Notes: a model not told the origin generated them from the letters alone. 64,000 bases of DNA from Crossiella sp. S99.2 (GCF_023094165.1 NZ_JALMDK010000010.1:1-64000); one strand, 5' to 3'; counted from the first letter of the stretch, positions 46,698 to 57,735 are shown. A program made the numbers and translations.

Positions 46698-46752
46698 TTC
46701 TCACGGTAGCAGTGGGTTGATTCCGTGAGAAGTTCGTGGTTCTGTTCTCACG
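46698..46752. promoter_or_regulatory. Three TTCTCACG boxes between CGNR and DUF1348 genes
   Basis: TTCTCACGG at 46698-46706, its inverse CCGTGAGAA at 46723-46731, and TTCTCACG again at 46745-46752. They span the divergent promoter region. Candidate binding sites for the CGNR protein, whose DNA motif is not known to me. Confidence 0.6.
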
Positions 46753-46794
46753 TCAGAAACGTGGTTTATCCGTTAGAAGTGTTGGGAGTTTTCG

Positions 46795-47250
46795 ATGACG
46801 CGTGCACCGGTTCCCCCGTTTGACGAGGCCAGTGCCCGGCAGAAGGTGCAGGCCGCCGAGGATGCCTGGAACACCAGGGAACCCGCTCAGGTCGCGGCGG
46901 CGTACACGCCGGATTCGGTGTGGCGCAACCGGTCCGAGTTCGTCACGGGGCGGGCGGAGATCGAGGAGTTCCTGACCCGCAAGTGGGAGCGGGAGCGGGA
47001 CTACGCGTTGCGGAAGGACCTGTGGACCTTCGGCGGGGACCGGATCGCGGTGCGCTTCCAGTACGAGTGGCGGGACGCCGACGGGCAGTGGTGGCGCAGC
47101 TACGGCAACGAGAACTGGGAGTTCGACGAAGAGGGGTACATGCGGCGGCGGGAGGCCAGCATCAACGACGTGGCCATCGCCGAGGGGGAGCGGCGGATCT
47201 TCGGGCCGCGGCCGGAGAGCGAGCGCGGGCAGGGGATTCCGTTGCGCTGA
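46795..47250 (+). CDS. DUF1348 (NTF2-like) protein
   Basis: 151 residues, whole length DUF1348: [20 protein letters not shown] (residues about 25-44), [41 protein letters not shown], and [21 protein letters not shown] nuclear transport factor 2-like fold with a hydrophobic pocket; function unknown. GGGAG lies 11 nt before the ATG. Divergent from the CGNR regulator. Confidence 0.9.
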   Translation: MTRAPVPPFDEASARQKVQAAEDAWNTREPAQVAAAYTPDSVWRNRSEFVTGRAEIEEFLTRKWERERDYALRKDLWTFGGDRIAVRFQYEWRDADGQWWRSYGNENWEFDEEGYMRRREASINDVAIAEGERRIFGPRPESERGQGIPLR

Positions 47251-47397
47251 CGGCGTTCCGCCAGAGCCGGGCGGGCTGCGGGCGGGCGTGGTGACGGTGC
47301 GCCAAGGCGGGGCGGGCTGAAGCAGGGCGGCCTGGTGCTGGTGCGGCGGAGCGGGCCGGCCGGTGATCGGCCAGGCCGGTGCAGTGGGACAGGCGTG

Positions 47398-47464
47398 GTT
47401 TGCCGACGGGGCCGACCGGTGGGGTGGGCTGGTTGCCGACGGGTCTGACCGGTGGGGCTGGGCT
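47398..47464. repeat. Two-unit 33/34-bp tandem repeat
   Basis: 47398-47430 and 47431-47464 are near-copies with the shared core TTGCCGACGGG and GACCGGTGGGG, in the 231-bp G-rich spacer between the DUF1348 gene and the ABC permease gene. A partial third unit runs to the permease stop. No gene is seen in this spacer. Confidence 0.55.
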
Positions 47465-47481
47465 GGTGCGCCGGTGGGGCG

Positions 47482-48267
47482 TCAGCTCAATTTGGTGGTG
47501 CGGCAGGCCAGGGCGGTGGCCGCCGCTCCCCAGCCCAGCAGGACCAGCACGGGTTGGGCGCCGGGCCAGGAGCCGGTGGCGGTCACCGTGTGCAGGCCGT
47601 CGGCCAGGGCGGCGGTGGGGAGGTAGGCGGCGATGTCGGCCCAGGCGCCGGGCAGCTGTGCCGTCGGCAGGGCCACGCCACCGCCCAGGAGCAGGGCGAA
47701 CCAGATGATGTTGGCCAGGGCCAGCACGATGTCGGCGCGGAGGGCGCCGCCCAGCAGGACGCCCAGGGCGGCGAAGCTCAGGGCGCCCAGGATGACCAGC
47801 AGCAGGGCCGGGAGCAGGCCGGGCAGGGCGGGGCGCCAGCCGAGGGCGACGGCCACGACGGTGATCAGCACCAGCTGCACGGCGACCACGCCCAGGACGG
47901 CGAGGATCCGGCCCGCCAGCAGCATCCAGCGCGGGACGCCGGTGGCGGCCAGGCGTTTGACCACGCCGTAGCGGCGGTCGAAGCCCAGGGCGATGGCCTG
48001 GCCGGTGAAGGCGGAGGACATGACGGCCAGGGCGATGATCCTGGGGGCGATGACGTCCAGGCGGGGTTCGGGCAGCGGGAGGATCGGCAGCAGGGCCAGG
48101 CCCACCAGCAGCGCGATCGGGATGAGCAGGGTGAGCAGGACCTGTTCGCCGTGGCGCAGGTGCAGGCGCAGTTCGGTGCCGGCCTGGGCGGCCAGCATCC
48201 GCAGCGGGGCGCCCGGCTGGGGGTTGGGGCGGAAGGTGCCGGGGGCGAAGCGGATGGTGGCGGTCAT
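47482..48267 (-). CDS. ABC transporter permease (ABC-2 type)
   Basis: 261 residues with six membrane helices (for example LLTLLIPIALLVGLALLPIL, ILAVLGVVAVQLVLITVVAV, LVLALANIIWFALLLGGGVA region). Member of the ABC-2/DrrB-like exporter family. It pairs with the ATPase gene just upstream (4-bp overlap). The pair lies between ctaA and mptB as in M. tuberculosis (Rv1457c-Rv1458c); substrate unknown. Confidence 0.88.
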   Translation of the reverse strand: MTATIRFAPGTFRPNPQPGAPLRMLAAQAGTELRLHLRHGEQVLLTLLIPIALLVGLALLPILPLPEPRLDVIAPRIIALAVMSSAFTGQAIALGFDRRYGVVKRLAATGVPRWMLLAGRILAVLGVVAVQLVLITVVAVALGWRPALPGLLPALLLVILGALSFAALGVLLGGALRADIVLALANIIWFALLLGGGVALPTAQLPGAWADIAAYLPTAALADGLHTVTATGSWPGAQPVLVLLGWGAAATALACRTTKLS

Positions 48268-49202
48268 GAGCGCAGGTCCCGTCCGGTCAGGTCGAGGAAG
48301 ACGTCCTCCAGGCTGCGGCGGGCCACCGACAGCTCGTGCGCCAGCACCCCGTGTTGCGCGCACCACGAGGTCACCGTGGACACCACCTGCGGGTCGATGT
48401 GGCCCTCCACCAGGTAGTCGCCGGGGCGGGGTTCGCTGGTCCGGCAGCCCTCGGGCAGGGCCGCGGTCAGCAGTGCCAGGTTCAACCCCGGCAAGGAACG
48501 GAAACGCAGCTGCTGGTGGTCTGGTTCACCGCTGGTCAGTTCGGCGGGTGTGCCCTCGGCGACCAGCTTGCCGTGGTCGACGATGGCGACCCGGTCGGCC
48601 AGGCTTTCCGCCTCGTCCATCAGGTGGGTGGTCAGCAGCACGGTGACGCCGTCAGCGCGCAGGGCGCCGATGAGTTCCCAGACCAGGCGGCGGGCCTGGG
48701 GGTCCATGCCCGCGGTGGGCTCGTCCAGGAAGACCAGTTCGGGGCGGCCGACGATGGCGCAGGCCAGCGCGAGGCGCTGCTGCTGGCCGCCGGAGAGGCG
48801 CTTGAACGGGGTGCGGCGGGACTCGGCCAGGCCCAGCACGTCCAGCAGCCATTCCACGTCGAGGGGCTCGGCGGCGCAGGCGGCGACCAGGCGGAGCATC
48901 TCGTCGGCGCGGACCGACGGGTAGGCGCCGCCGCCCTGGGGCATCACGCCGATGCGCGGGCGCAGCCGGTCGGCTTCGGTGGCCGGGTCGAGGCCGAGTA
49001 CCCGCACCGTGCCGGCGTCCGGGCGCAGGAAGCCCTCGCACAGTTCGACGGTGGTGGTCTTGCCCGCGCCGTTGGGGCCCAGCAGGGCCAGCACCTGGCC
49101 GCGCTGGACGGTCAGGTCGAGGCCGTCGACGGCGACCGTCGAGCCGTATCGCTTGACCAGCCCGGTGATCGCCACTGCTGGGTCGTCGAGATCCGGGCGC
49201 AC
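48264..49202 (-). CDS. ABC transporter ATP-binding protein
   Basis: 312 residues. Walker A LLGPNGAGKTTTVELCEG (about residues 39-56), Q-loop VMPQGGG, signature RLSGGQQQRLALA, Walker B ELVFLDEPTAGMD, and H-loop LLTTHLMDEAE. The C-terminal DrrA-like extension ends RRSLEDVFLDLTGRDL. GTG 49202 lies 8 nt after TACCCT; a longer GTG at 49262 would overlap the mptB end. Partner of the permease; drug or lipid exporter. Confidence 0.9.
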   Translation of the reverse strand: MRPDLDDPAVAITGLVKRYGSTVAVDGLDLTVQRGQVLALLGPNGAGKTTTVELCEGFLRPDAGTVRVLGLDPATEADRLRPRIGVMPQGGGAYPSVRADEMLRLVAACAAEPLDVEWLLDVLGLAESRRTPFKRLSGGQQQRLALACAIVGRPELVFLDEPTAGMDPQARRLVWELIGALRADGVTVLLTTHLMDEAESLADRVAIVDHGKLVAEGTPAELTSGEPDHQQLRFRSLPGLNLALLTAALPEGCRTSEPRPGDYLVEGHIDPQVVSTVTSWCAQHGVLAHELSVARRSLEDVFLDLTGRDLRS

Positions 49203-49248
49203 GAGAGCCAAGGGTAGGCCGAGAGCGGGGTCACCCGGACGGCGGGCT

Positions 49249-50832
49249 TCAGAACAGGACACGCTTCTTGCCGTTGTTGGGTTCGGGCATGTGTTTGCGC
49301 ACCGCCCAGACCAGCAGGGCGCACGCGATCAGGCCGGCCGCCACCGACAGCGGGATGACGTAGGCGCGACCCTCGTAGGTCATGCCGGGCGGCGGGTCGG
49401 GCACGGCGAGCACGATGCTGAGCACGATCGCGGCGGTGCGGAACCGGCGCGAGTTGGTCGCCGCAGCCAGGGGGATGGCGGCCCAGATCATGTACCAGGG
49501 GTGCACCACCGCGCCCAGCAGCAGCACGCAGCCCAGCGCGATGCCCAGCGCGGTGAGCGAGTTGCGGCCGGGCACCTTGGTGCGGAAGGCGATCCAGAGC
49601 AGCGCCACGCAGATCACCGCGATGATCACGTAGCCCAGGCCGCGGCCGATCAGGATGGCCGAGTCCATGTGGTTGCCGACGCCGAGCAGGATGCCGATGC
49701 CGCCGGCGGCCATGCCCAGCGCGGTGGTCGGGGACTTGAACGTCTTGACGATGTTGGGCACGTCCAGCGCGCCTATCCAGCCGAAGCCGATGCCGGTGAC
49801 CAGTGTCAACGCCGCCAGGGTGAGCGCGAAGACGATCACCAGCTTGACCGTGACCCGGAGCAGGTCGCGGAGGTCCCCGCCCATCCGGCGGGCCAGCACC
49901 GCGCCCAGGAAGCCCAGCGCGAGCACGGCCGGCAGTTTGACCAGCGCCGCGGTGGTGATGATCACAGTGCCCAGGATGACCGAGCGGGACAGCGCCAGCT
50001 CGAAGCCGGCCAGCATCAGGCCGATCGCCAGCGCCTCGTTGTGCACCCCGCTGACCAGGTGGAACAGCACCAGCGGGTTGGCCGCGCCAAGCCAGAGCGC
50101 GGCCACCGGCGGCACCCCGAACCGGCGGGCCAGCCGGGGCAGCGCCCACACGATCATCGCGATGCCGGCCAGCGCGAGCAGCCGGTGCAACAGGATGCCG
50201 ACCATCAGGTGGTCGCCGACCAGGGCCGCGATCCCGCGCCCGATGGCCAGTCCGACCTGCCCGTACGGCGAGGGCGTGTCCCGCCAGATGTTGGGCACGC
50301 CCCTGGTCAGCGGGTGGTCCACGCCGAGGGTCTCGGCGGGTCCCTGGGTGTAGGGGTCGAAGCCGCGGGCGGCCATCTCACCGATGGCCAGGTAGCTGTA
50401 GACGTCCCGGCTGAACATCGGCAGCGACAGGCTGAGCGGGACCAGCCACATCATCAGCGTGCGGTCCATCTGCGAGCGCGAGACCAGCCGCGGCCGCCCT
50501 GGGCTGGCGAAACGGCCCAGCCACAGCCAGGACACGATCAGCAGGCCCATGCCGGTGTAGACCGCGGCCATGGACACCGTGCCCACCCGGATGAACAGGT
50601 TGAGCACCGGGAAGTCCTGGAACGGGTTGACCACCGGGGAGGCGCCCGCGCCGATCGCGCCGACCGCCATCAGCAGCGAGCCGAGCGTGCCGAAGCGGCG
50701 CACCAGGTCGAGTTGCCGTTGCTCGGCCTCGTTCAGTCCGGCTGCCCTGCCGTTGCCGGAGCGGCCTAGTTCTGCCGGTCGCCCTTCCACCACAGATCCA
50801 CTGACACCACTGCCTACCTCGCCGGACGCCAC
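49249..50832 (-). CDS. mptB: Polyprenol-phosphate-mannose alpha-1,6-mannosyltransferase
   Basis: 527 residues, GT-C glycosyltransferase with about 13 membrane helices. The first-loop catalytic acid is in SLPMFSRDVYSYLAIGEM (about residue 127). ARGFDPYTQGPAETL, NIWRDTPSPYGQVGL and FHLVSGVHNEALAIGLMLAG are MptB signatures. It elongates the mannan core of lipomannan-type glycolipids. Start GTG 50832 lies 7 nt after TACCCT; the frame upstream belongs to sufR antisense. Divergent from sufR as in mycobacteria. Confidence 0.88.
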   Translation of the reverse strand: MASGEVGSGVSGSVVEGRPAELGRSGNGRAAGLNEAEQRQLDLVRRFGTLGSLLMAVGAIGAGASPVVNPFQDFPVLNLFIRVGTVSMAAVYTGMGLLIVSWLWLGRFASPGRPRLVSRSQMDRTLMMWLVPLSLSLPMFSRDVYSYLAIGEMAARGFDPYTQGPAETLGVDHPLTRGVPNIWRDTPSPYGQVGLAIGRGIAALVGDHLMVGILLHRLLALAGIAMIVWALPRLARRFGVPPVAALWLGAANPLVLFHLVSGVHNEALAIGLMLAGFELALSRSVILGTVIITTAALVKLPAVLALGFLGAVLARRMGGDLRDLLRVTVKLVIVFALTLAALTLVTGIGFGWIGALDVPNIVKTFKSPTTALGMAAGGIGILLGVGNHMDSAILIGRGLGYVIIAVICVALLWIAFRTKVPGRNSLTALGIALGCVLLLGAVVHPWYMIWAAIPLAAATNSRRFRTAAIVLSIVLAVPDPPPGMTYEGRAYVIPLSVAAGLIACALLVWAVRKHMPEPNNGKKRVLF

Positions 50833-50915
50833 GTCAGGAAGGGTAGTGCGTAGGTGTGCGGGGTGAGTCGGGTCACCTCCCCGGACCCTGCCTTTGCCGC
50901 TCGCGAGTAAATAAG

Positions 50916-50933
50916 CAACACTTGTGTTGTGAA
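50916..50933. promoter_or_regulatory. SufR operator overlapping the sufR start
   Basis: CAACACTTGTGTTG (50916-50929) is a perfect palindrome of form CAAC-N6-GTTG, the SufR site known from cyanobacteria and Streptomyces. The same bases also read ACACT-N5-TGTGA, as I recall for mycobacterial SufR. The last G is the first base of the sufR GTG, and a TAAATA element (50908-50913) lies just upstream, so binding would block transcription start. Confidence 0.8.
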
Positions 50934-51732
50934 AAACACCGGGACCCCCCAGCGGTCCGCCGTAGAGGCGGAACGCGCTGATGGGCGTACCCGGCAGGTG
51001 GTCGCCCGGCTGCTGCTGGAGCAGGGGCCGATGACCGCCGCGAGCGTTGCCGAGGAACTCGGCCTCAGCCCGGCCGCGGTGCGCAGGCACCTGGACGCGC
51101 TGCTGGCCGACAAGGAAGTGAGCACCAGGGAGGCCTCCCGGCTCCAGCCGAGGGGACGAGGCCGCCCGGCCAAGCTTTTCCTGCTCACCGAGAGCGGCCG
51201 CGCCCAGTTCGGGCACGCCTACGACGACCTCGCCGTGGCCGCGTTGCGTTACCTCGCCGAATGCGGCGGGGAGGAGGCGGTGCGCGCCTTCGCCGAACGC
51301 CGGGTCGCCACACTGGTGGACCGGCACCGGGCAAGCGTGCTGTCCGTTTCCGACCCGGTGCAGCGGGCCGAGGCCCTCGCGCAGGCGCTGAGCAGCGAAG
51401 GCTACGCTGCCTCGACGCGGCGCGTCGGCCATGGTGAGCAGCTCTGCCAGCACCACTGCCCGGTCGCGCACGTCGCTGCCGAGTTCCCGCAGCTCTGCGA
51501 GGCCGAAACGACGGCATTCGCCGAGCTGCTCGGATCTCATGTGCAGCGCCTGGCGACCATCGCCAGGGGTGACGCGGTGTGCACCACGCACTTGCCGCTG
51601 ATCCCCGTGGCGGTTTCCCAGAACGACCCGGTCCCGCCGACGGCGGGCACCACCACCACGCGTCCGGAACCGGCCGAGAAGCCGGCGCCGGGCCAGACCG
51701 CACGGATCCCGGACGGAGGGGAGCCCGCATGA
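50929..51732 (+). CDS. sufR: SufR, iron-sulfur-responsive repressor of the suf operon
   Basis: 267 residues. DeoR/ArsR-like winged HTH about 22-66 ([40 protein letters not shown]). The cluster-binding Cys are in CQHHCPVA (about residues 169-176), QLCEAE (about 186) and AVCTTH (about 212). It senses [4Fe-4S] status and represses sufBDCSUT. A disordered Thr/Pro-rich tail ends it. GTG start overlaps its operator, so probably leaderless; stop overlaps the sufB start (ATGA). Confidence 0.95.
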   Translation: MKNTGTPQRSAVEAERADGRTRQVVARLLLEQGPMTAASVAEELGLSPAAVRRHLDALLADKEVSTREASRLQPRGRGRPAKLFLLTESGRAQFGHAYDDLAVAALRYLAECGGEEAVRAFAERRVATLVDRHRASVLSVSDPVQRAEALAQALSSEGYAASTRRVGHGEQLCQHHCPVAHVAAEFPQLCEAETTAFAELLGSHVQRLATIARGDAVCTTHLPLIPVAVSQNDPVPPTAGTTTTRPEPAEKPAPGQTARIPDGGEPA

Positions 51733-53174
51733 CTGCCGCTGCCGAGCAGCGTCCCACCACGGAGCCCATGACCCAGGAGGAGACGCTCGCCACCCTTGGT
51801 CGTTACGAGTACGGCTGGGCCGACTCGGACACGGCCGGCGAGACCGCTCGACGTGGCCTGAGCGAGGACGTCGTCCGCGACATCTCCGCGCGTAAGGGCG
51901 AGCCCGAGTGGATGCTGGAGTCCCGGCTCAAGGGCCTCAAGCTGTTCGAGCGCAAGCCGATGCCGCACTGGGGCGCCGACCTCACCGGGATCAACTTCGA
52001 CTCGATCAAGTACTTCGTGCGCTCCACGGAGAAGCAGGCCACCAGCTGGGAGGACCTGCCCGAGGACATCAAGAACACCTACGACCGGCTGGGCATCCCG
52101 GAGGCGGAGAAGCAGCGCCTGGTCGCCGGTGTCGCCGCGCAGTACGAGTCCGAGGTCGTCTACCACCAGATCCGTGAGGACCTGGAGGAGCAGGGCGTCA
52201 TCTTCCTGGACACCGACACCGCGCTCAAGGAACACCCTGAGCTGTTCCAGGAGTACTACGGCTCGGTGATCCCGCACGGGGACAACAAGTTCTCCGCGCT
52301 CAACGGCGCCGTGTGGTCGGGTGGCTCGTTCATCTACGTGCCCAAGGGCGTCAAGGTCGACATCCCGCTGCAGGCCTACTTCCGGATCAACACCGAGAAC
52401 ATGGGCCAGTTCGAGCGGACGCTGATCATCGTCGACGAGGGCGCCTACGTGCACTACGTCGAGGGCTGCACCGCCCCGATCTACTCCTCCGACTCGCTGC
52501 ACTCCGCGGTCGTGGAGATCATCGTGAAGAAGGGCGGCCGCTGCCGCTACACGACCATCCAGAACTGGTCGAACAACGTCTACAACCTGGTCACCAAGCG
52601 CGCCAAGGCCGAAGAGGGCGCGACCATGGAGTGGATCGACGGCAACATCGGTTCCAAGGTCACCATGAAGTACCCGGCCGTCATGCTGATGGGCCCGCAC
52701 GCCAAGGGCGAGGTGCTCTCCATCGCCTTCGCCGGCGAGGGCCAGCACCAGGACGCCGGCGCCAAGATGACCCACCTCGCCCCGTACACCTCCTCGACCA
52801 TCGTGTCGAAGTCGGTGGCCCGTGGCGGCGGCCGCACCTCCTACCGCGGCCTGGTCCGGGTCAACAAGGGCGCGCACCACTCCGCCTCCACCGTGAAGTG
52901 CGACGCGCTGCTGGTCGACCAGATCAGCCGCTCGGACACCTACCCCTACGTCGACGTCCGCGAGGACGACGTGTCGATGGGGCACGAGGCCACGGTGTCC
53001 AAGGTCAGCGAGGACCAGCTTTTCTACCTGATGTCGCGCGGCCTGACCGAGGACGAGGCCATGGCGATGGTCGTGCGCGGGTTCGTCGAGCCCATCGCGC
53101 GCGAGCTGCCGATGGAGTACGCCCTCGAACTGAACCGCCTGATCGAGCTGCAGATGGAAGGGGCAGTCGGCTGA
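51729..53174 (+). CDS. sufB: Fe-S cluster assembly scaffold SufB
   Basis: 481 residues, core of the SufBCD scaffold. Typical segments: [60 protein letters not shown] with the conserved Cys, and C-terminal [17 protein letters not shown]. Unlike M. tuberculosis SufB, the CTAP region is uninterrupted, so there is no intein. Coupled to sufR and sufD. Confidence 0.98.
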   Translation: MTAAAEQRPTTEPMTQEETLATLGRYEYGWADSDTAGETARRGLSEDVVRDISARKGEPEWMLESRLKGLKLFERKPMPHWGADLTGINFDSIKYFVRSTEKQATSWEDLPEDIKNTYDRLGIPEAEKQRLVAGVAAQYESEVVYHQIREDLEEQGVIFLDTDTALKEHPELFQEYYGSVIPHGDNKFSALNGAVWSGGSFIYVPKGVKVDIPLQAYFRINTENMGQFERTLIIVDEGAYVHYVEGCTAPIYSSDSLHSAVVEIIVKKGGRCRYTTIQNWSNNVYNLVTKRAKAEEGATMEWIDGNIGSKVTMKYPAVMLMGPHAKGEVLSIAFAGEGQHQDAGAKMTHLAPYTSSTIVSKSVARGGGRTSYRGLVRVNKGAHHSASTVKCDALLVDQISRSDTYPYVDVREDDVSMGHEATVSKVSEDQLFYLMSRGLTEDEAMAMVVRGFVEPIARELPMEYALELNRLIELQMEGAVG

Positions 53175-54349
53175 TGACTGCGATTGTGGAAGGGGTGAAG
53201 CCGCACTCGCACGGCGCGGGCGCGGTTGTTCCGGACGCCTCCCGCGCGGAGTGGTTCTCCTCGTTCGACGTCACCGCGTTCGAGGTGCCCACCGGGCGCG
53301 AGGAACTGTGGCGGTTCACCCCGCTCAAGCGGTTGCGCAACCTGCACGACGGTTCGGCCCCGGCCAACGGGACCACCACGGTCGAGGTCAGCGCCGCGCC
53401 CGAGGTGAACGTGGAGACCATCGAGCGCGGGGACACCCGGCTCGGCGTGGCCGGCGTGCCGGCCGACCGGGTGGCCGCGCAGGCGTGGTGCGCCTACCCG
53501 TCGGCGACCCTGGTGACCTTCCCGAAGGACACCAAGGCCACCGCGGCGACCGTGGTGACGGTGACCGGCGCGGGTCTGGACAAGACCGCGTACGGGCACA
53601 TCCAGCTGCGCGCCGAGGCTTTCGCCGAGGGCATCGTGGTGCTGGACTACCGCGGCTCCGGCTCCTACGCGGAGAACGTGGAGATCGTCGTCGGTGACGG
53701 CGCCAAGCTGACCGTGGTCTCGGTGCAGGACTGGGCCGACGACGCGGTGCACGTGGCCAGCCACCACGCCAAGCTCGGCCGGGACGCCGTGCTCCGGCAC
53801 ACCGCGGTCACCCTGGGCGGCGACCTGGTCCGGCTGTCCCCGACGGTGACCTACGACGGTCCCGGCGGCGACGCGGAGATGCTCGGCGTCTACTTCGCCG
53901 ACGCGGGCCAGCACCTGGAGCACCGGCTCTTCGTCGACCACTCGGCCTCGCACTGCCGGTCCAACGTGGTCTACAAGGGCGCGCTGCAGGGCGAGGGCGC
54001 GCACACGGTGTGGATCGGCGATGTGCTGATCCGGGCCAGCGCGGAGGCGACCAACACCTACGAGCTGAACCGCAACCTGCTGCTCACCGACGGCGCCCGC
54101 GCCGACTCGGTGCCGAACCTGGAGATCGAGACCGGCGAGATCGAGGGCGCGGGTCACGCGTCCGCGACCGGCCGCTTCGACGACGAGCAGCTGTTCTACC
54201 TCCAGGCACGGGGCATCCCGGTCGAGCAGGCGCGGCGACTGGTGGTGCGCGGGTTCTTCAGCGAGATCCTCGCCAAGATCACCGTGCCCGAGGTCCGCGA
54301 GCGCCTTGAGGCCGCCATCGAGGCAGAACTCGAGGCGGTCGGCGCATGA
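53174..54349 (+). CDS. sufD: Fe-S cluster assembly protein SufD
   Basis: 391 residues. N-terminal helical region with FEVPTGREELWRFTPLKRL, then the right-handed beta-helix shared with SufB (YFADAGQHLEHRLFVDHSAS, HCRSNVVYKGALQGEGAHTV), and C-terminal ARGIPVEQARRLVVRGFFSE. Partner of SufB and SufC in cluster assembly and iron entry. One-base TGATG overlap with sufB. Confidence 0.96.
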   Translation: MTAIVEGVKPHSHGAGAVVPDASRAEWFSSFDVTAFEVPTGREELWRFTPLKRLRNLHDGSAPANGTTTVEVSAAPEVNVETIERGDTRLGVAGVPADRVAAQAWCAYPSATLVTFPKDTKATAATVVTVTGAGLDKTAYGHIQLRAEAFAEGIVVLDYRGSGSYAENVEIVVGDGAKLTVVSVQDWADDAVHVASHHAKLGRDAVLRHTAVTLGGDLVRLSPTVTYDGPGGDAEMLGVYFADAGQHLEHRLFVDHSASHCRSNVVYKGALQGEGAHTVWIGDVLIRASAEATNTYELNRNLLLTDGARADSVPNLEIETGEIEGAGHASATGRFDDEQLFYLQARGIPVEQARRLVVRGFFSEILAKITVPEVRERLEAAIEAELEAVGA

Positions 54350-54672
54350 CCGAGTTCAGGGTGTGCCCGCTGGCCGAACTGGCCGAGGGCAAACCGCACG
54401 GCACCGAGGTGGACGGCACGCCGGTCGTGCTCGTCCGCCTCGGCGAGCGGGTGCACGCGCTGCGTGATGTCTGCTCGCACGCCGAGGTCACCCTGAGCGA
54501 CGGTGGCGAGGTCAGTGACGGCGCCATCGAGTGCTGGCTGCACGGTGCGGGTTTCGACCTGTGCACCGGCGAGCCGCTGACCCCGCCGGCCAGCGACCCG
54601 ATCGACGTGTACGCGGTGAGCGTGCGCGAGGGCGAGGTCTACGTGGACCCGGCCACCCCCACGAACCGCTGA
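54346..54672 (+). CDS. Rieske [2Fe-2S] ferredoxin of the suf operon
   Basis: 108 residues. Cluster ligands C-x-H in [14 protein letters not shown] (about residues 45-47) and C-x2-H in [17 protein letters not shown] (about residues 65-68). A small NirD/BphA3-like Rieske ferredoxin, commonly placed between sufD and sufC in actinobacteria; it may supply electrons for cluster assembly. ATGA overlap with sufD. Confidence 0.95.
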   Translation: MTEFRVCPLAELAEGKPHGTEVDGTPVVLVRLGERVHALRDVCSHAEVTLSDGGEVSDGAIECWLHGAGFDLCTGEPLTPPASDPIDVYAVSVREGEVYVDPATPTNR

Positions 54673-54700
54673 CTGCTTTCACCAGGAGAAACGAAAGACC

Positions 54701-55471
54701 ATGGCTACTCTGGAGATCAAGGACCTGCACGCCGAGGTCGTCACCAATGAGGGGAACAAGGAGATCCTCAAGGGTGTCAACCTCACCGTGAAGGCCGGTG
54801 AGACCCACGCGATCATGGGGCCCAACGGCTCCGGCAAGTCCACCCTGGCCTACGCCATCGCCGGGCACCCCAAGTACGCGATCACCAGCGGCTCGGTGCT
54901 GCTCGACGGTGAGGACGTGCTGGAGCTGAGCGTGGACGAGCGCGCCCGCGCCGGGCTGTTCCTCGCCATGCAGTACCCGGTGGAGGTGCCGGGCGTGTCC
55001 ATGTCCAACTTCCTCCGCACCGCGGCCACCGCGGTCCGTGGCGAGGCTCCGGCCGTGCGCCACTGGGTCAAGGAGGTCAAGGCGGCCATGACCGACCTGG
55101 ACATCGACCCCACCTTCGCCGAGCGCTCGGTGAACGAGGGCTTCTCCGGCGGTGAGAAGAAGCGCCACGAGATCCTGCAGCTGGCGCTGCTCAAGCCGAA
55201 GATCGCGGTGCTGGACGAGACGGACTCCGGTCTGGACGTCGACGCGCTGCGCGTGGTGTCCGAGGGCGTCAACCGCTACAAGGCCGACGGCGAGGTGGGC
55301 GTGCTGCTGATCACCCACTACACCCGGATCCTCAAGCACATCAGCCCCGACTTCGTGCACGTCTTCGCCGGTGGCCGCATCGTCGAGTCCGGCGGCGCGG
55401 AGCTGGCCGAGCGCCTGGAGAACGAGGGCTACGTCCGCTACGCGGGCAAGCCGGAGGCCGCGGCCGTCTGA
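54701..55471 (+). CDS. sufC: Fe-S cluster assembly ATPase SufC
   Basis: 256 residues. ABC-type ATPase: Walker [17 protein letters not shown] (about residues 37-52), Q-loop [11 protein letters not shown], signature [16 protein letters not shown], Walker [18 protein letters not shown], and the H-loop ITHYTRIL. It drives the SufBD conformational cycle. CAGGAG lies upstream of the ATG; spacing of 28 bp from the Rieske gene. Confidence 0.98.
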   Translation: MATLEIKDLHAEVVTNEGNKEILKGVNLTVKAGETHAIMGPNGSGKSTLAYAIAGHPKYAITSGSVLLDGEDVLELSVDERARAGLFLAMQYPVEVPGVSMSNFLRTAATAVRGEAPAVRHWVKEVKAAMTDLDIDPTFAERSVNEGFSGGEKKRHEILQLALLKPKIAVLDETDSGLDVDALRVVSEGVNRYKADGEVGVLLITHYTRILKHISPDFVHVFAGGRIVESGGAELAERLENEGYVRYAGKPEAAAV

Positions 55472-55486
55472 GGGAATTTCCCTTGA

Positions 55487-56832
<1,346 letters not shown>

Positions 56833-56833
<1 letters not shown>

Positions 56834-57297
56834 TGAAACTGGAGCAGATGTACCAGGAGATCATCCTGGACCACTACAAGAACCCGCATCTGCGCGGCCT
56901 GCGGGATCCGTTCCAGGCCGAGGTGCACCACGTCAACCCGACCTGCGGGGACGAGGTGACGCTGCGCGTGCAGCTGGAGGGTGACGGGCGGGACGCCAAG
57001 ATCGTCGACGTCTCCTACGACGCCCAGGGCTGCTCGATCAGCCAGGCCGCCACCTCGGTGCTGACCGACCTGGTCGTGGGCACCACGGTGGAGCAGGCGC
57101 TGACCACACACGAGGCGTTCCGCGAGCTGATGCAGGGCCGTGGCAAGGTGGAACCCGACGAGGACGTGCTGGAAGACGGCATCGCCTTCGCCGGTGTGGC
57201 CAAGTACCCGGCGCGCGTCAAGTGCGCGCTGCTGGGCTGGATGGCATTCAAGGACGCGGTGGCGCAGGTCGTCGGGGAAGGAGCCGGTGCGCGATGA
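56833..57297 (+). CDS. sufU: Sulfur-relay protein SufU
   Basis: 154 residues, IscU-like zinc protein that accepts sulfur from SufS. The three Cys are visible in NPTCGDEVTL (about 40), QGCSISQAA (about 66) and RVKCALLGW (about 128), and Asp in CGD. The conserved N-terminus YQEIILDHYKNP. Its stop overlaps sufT (ATGA). Confidence 0.97.
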
Positions 57298-57686
57298 GCA
57301 CCGAAGAGCAGCAGGAAGTGCAGCGCGGGGTCGCCGGGATGCCGGAGTTGCCCGCCGAACCCAAGGTCGAGCTGGCCCTGGTCGCCGATGTCGAGGAGGC
57401 CATGCGTGACGTGGTCGACCCCGAACTGGGCATCAACGTGGTCGATTTGGGCCTGGTGTACGGCATCCACGTCGAAGAGGACAACGTCTGCATCCTGGAC
57501 ATGACGCTGACCTCCGCGGCCTGCCCGCTGACCGACGTTATCGAGGACCAGACCCGCGCCGTGCTGACCGGCCCCGGCCTGGTCGACGAGGTCCGGATCA
57601 ACTGGGTCTGGATGCCGCCGTGGGGCCCGGACAAGATCACTGACGACGGTCGCGAGCAGCTCCGCGCGCTCGGCTTCACCGTCTGA
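57294..57686 (+). CDS. sufT: SufT, MIP18/DUF59 family protein
   Basis: 130 residues. MIP18 domain with VEEAMRDVVDPELGINVVDL (residues about 33-52), DMTLTSAACPLTDVIEDQ with the conserved Cys, and WVWMPPWGPDKITDDGREQL. Auxiliary maturation factor for iron-sulfur proteins. Last gene of the suf operon, followed by a strong terminator. Confidence 0.96.
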   Translation: MSTEEQQEVQRGVAGMPELPAEPKVELALVADVEEAMRDVVDPELGINVVDLGLVYGIHVEEDNVCILDMTLTSAACPLTDVIEDQTRAVLTGPGLVDEVRINWVWMPPWGPDKITDDGREQLRALGFTV

Positions 57687-57700
57687 CACAGGCTTTCCGC

Positions 57701-57735
57701 AACCGCCCGGCACGGGGTCACCGTGCCGGGCGGTT
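57701..57735 (+). terminator. Terminator of the suf operon
   Basis: Perfect 15-bp stem (57701-57715 with 57721-57735, AACCGCCCGGCACGG) and a 5-nt loop, followed by TGTGTT. 14 bp after the sufT stop. Confidence 0.9.

Noticed and set aside
48952-50769. 605-residue plus-strand ORF opposite mptB
   Set aside because: Gln/His/Arg-rich shadow of a membrane protein gene; the minus frame has the conserved glycosyltransferase motifs.
51729-53174. Possible intein in SufB as in M. tuberculosis
   Set aside because: The protein is 481 residues and collinear with intein-free SufB throughout; no insertion.
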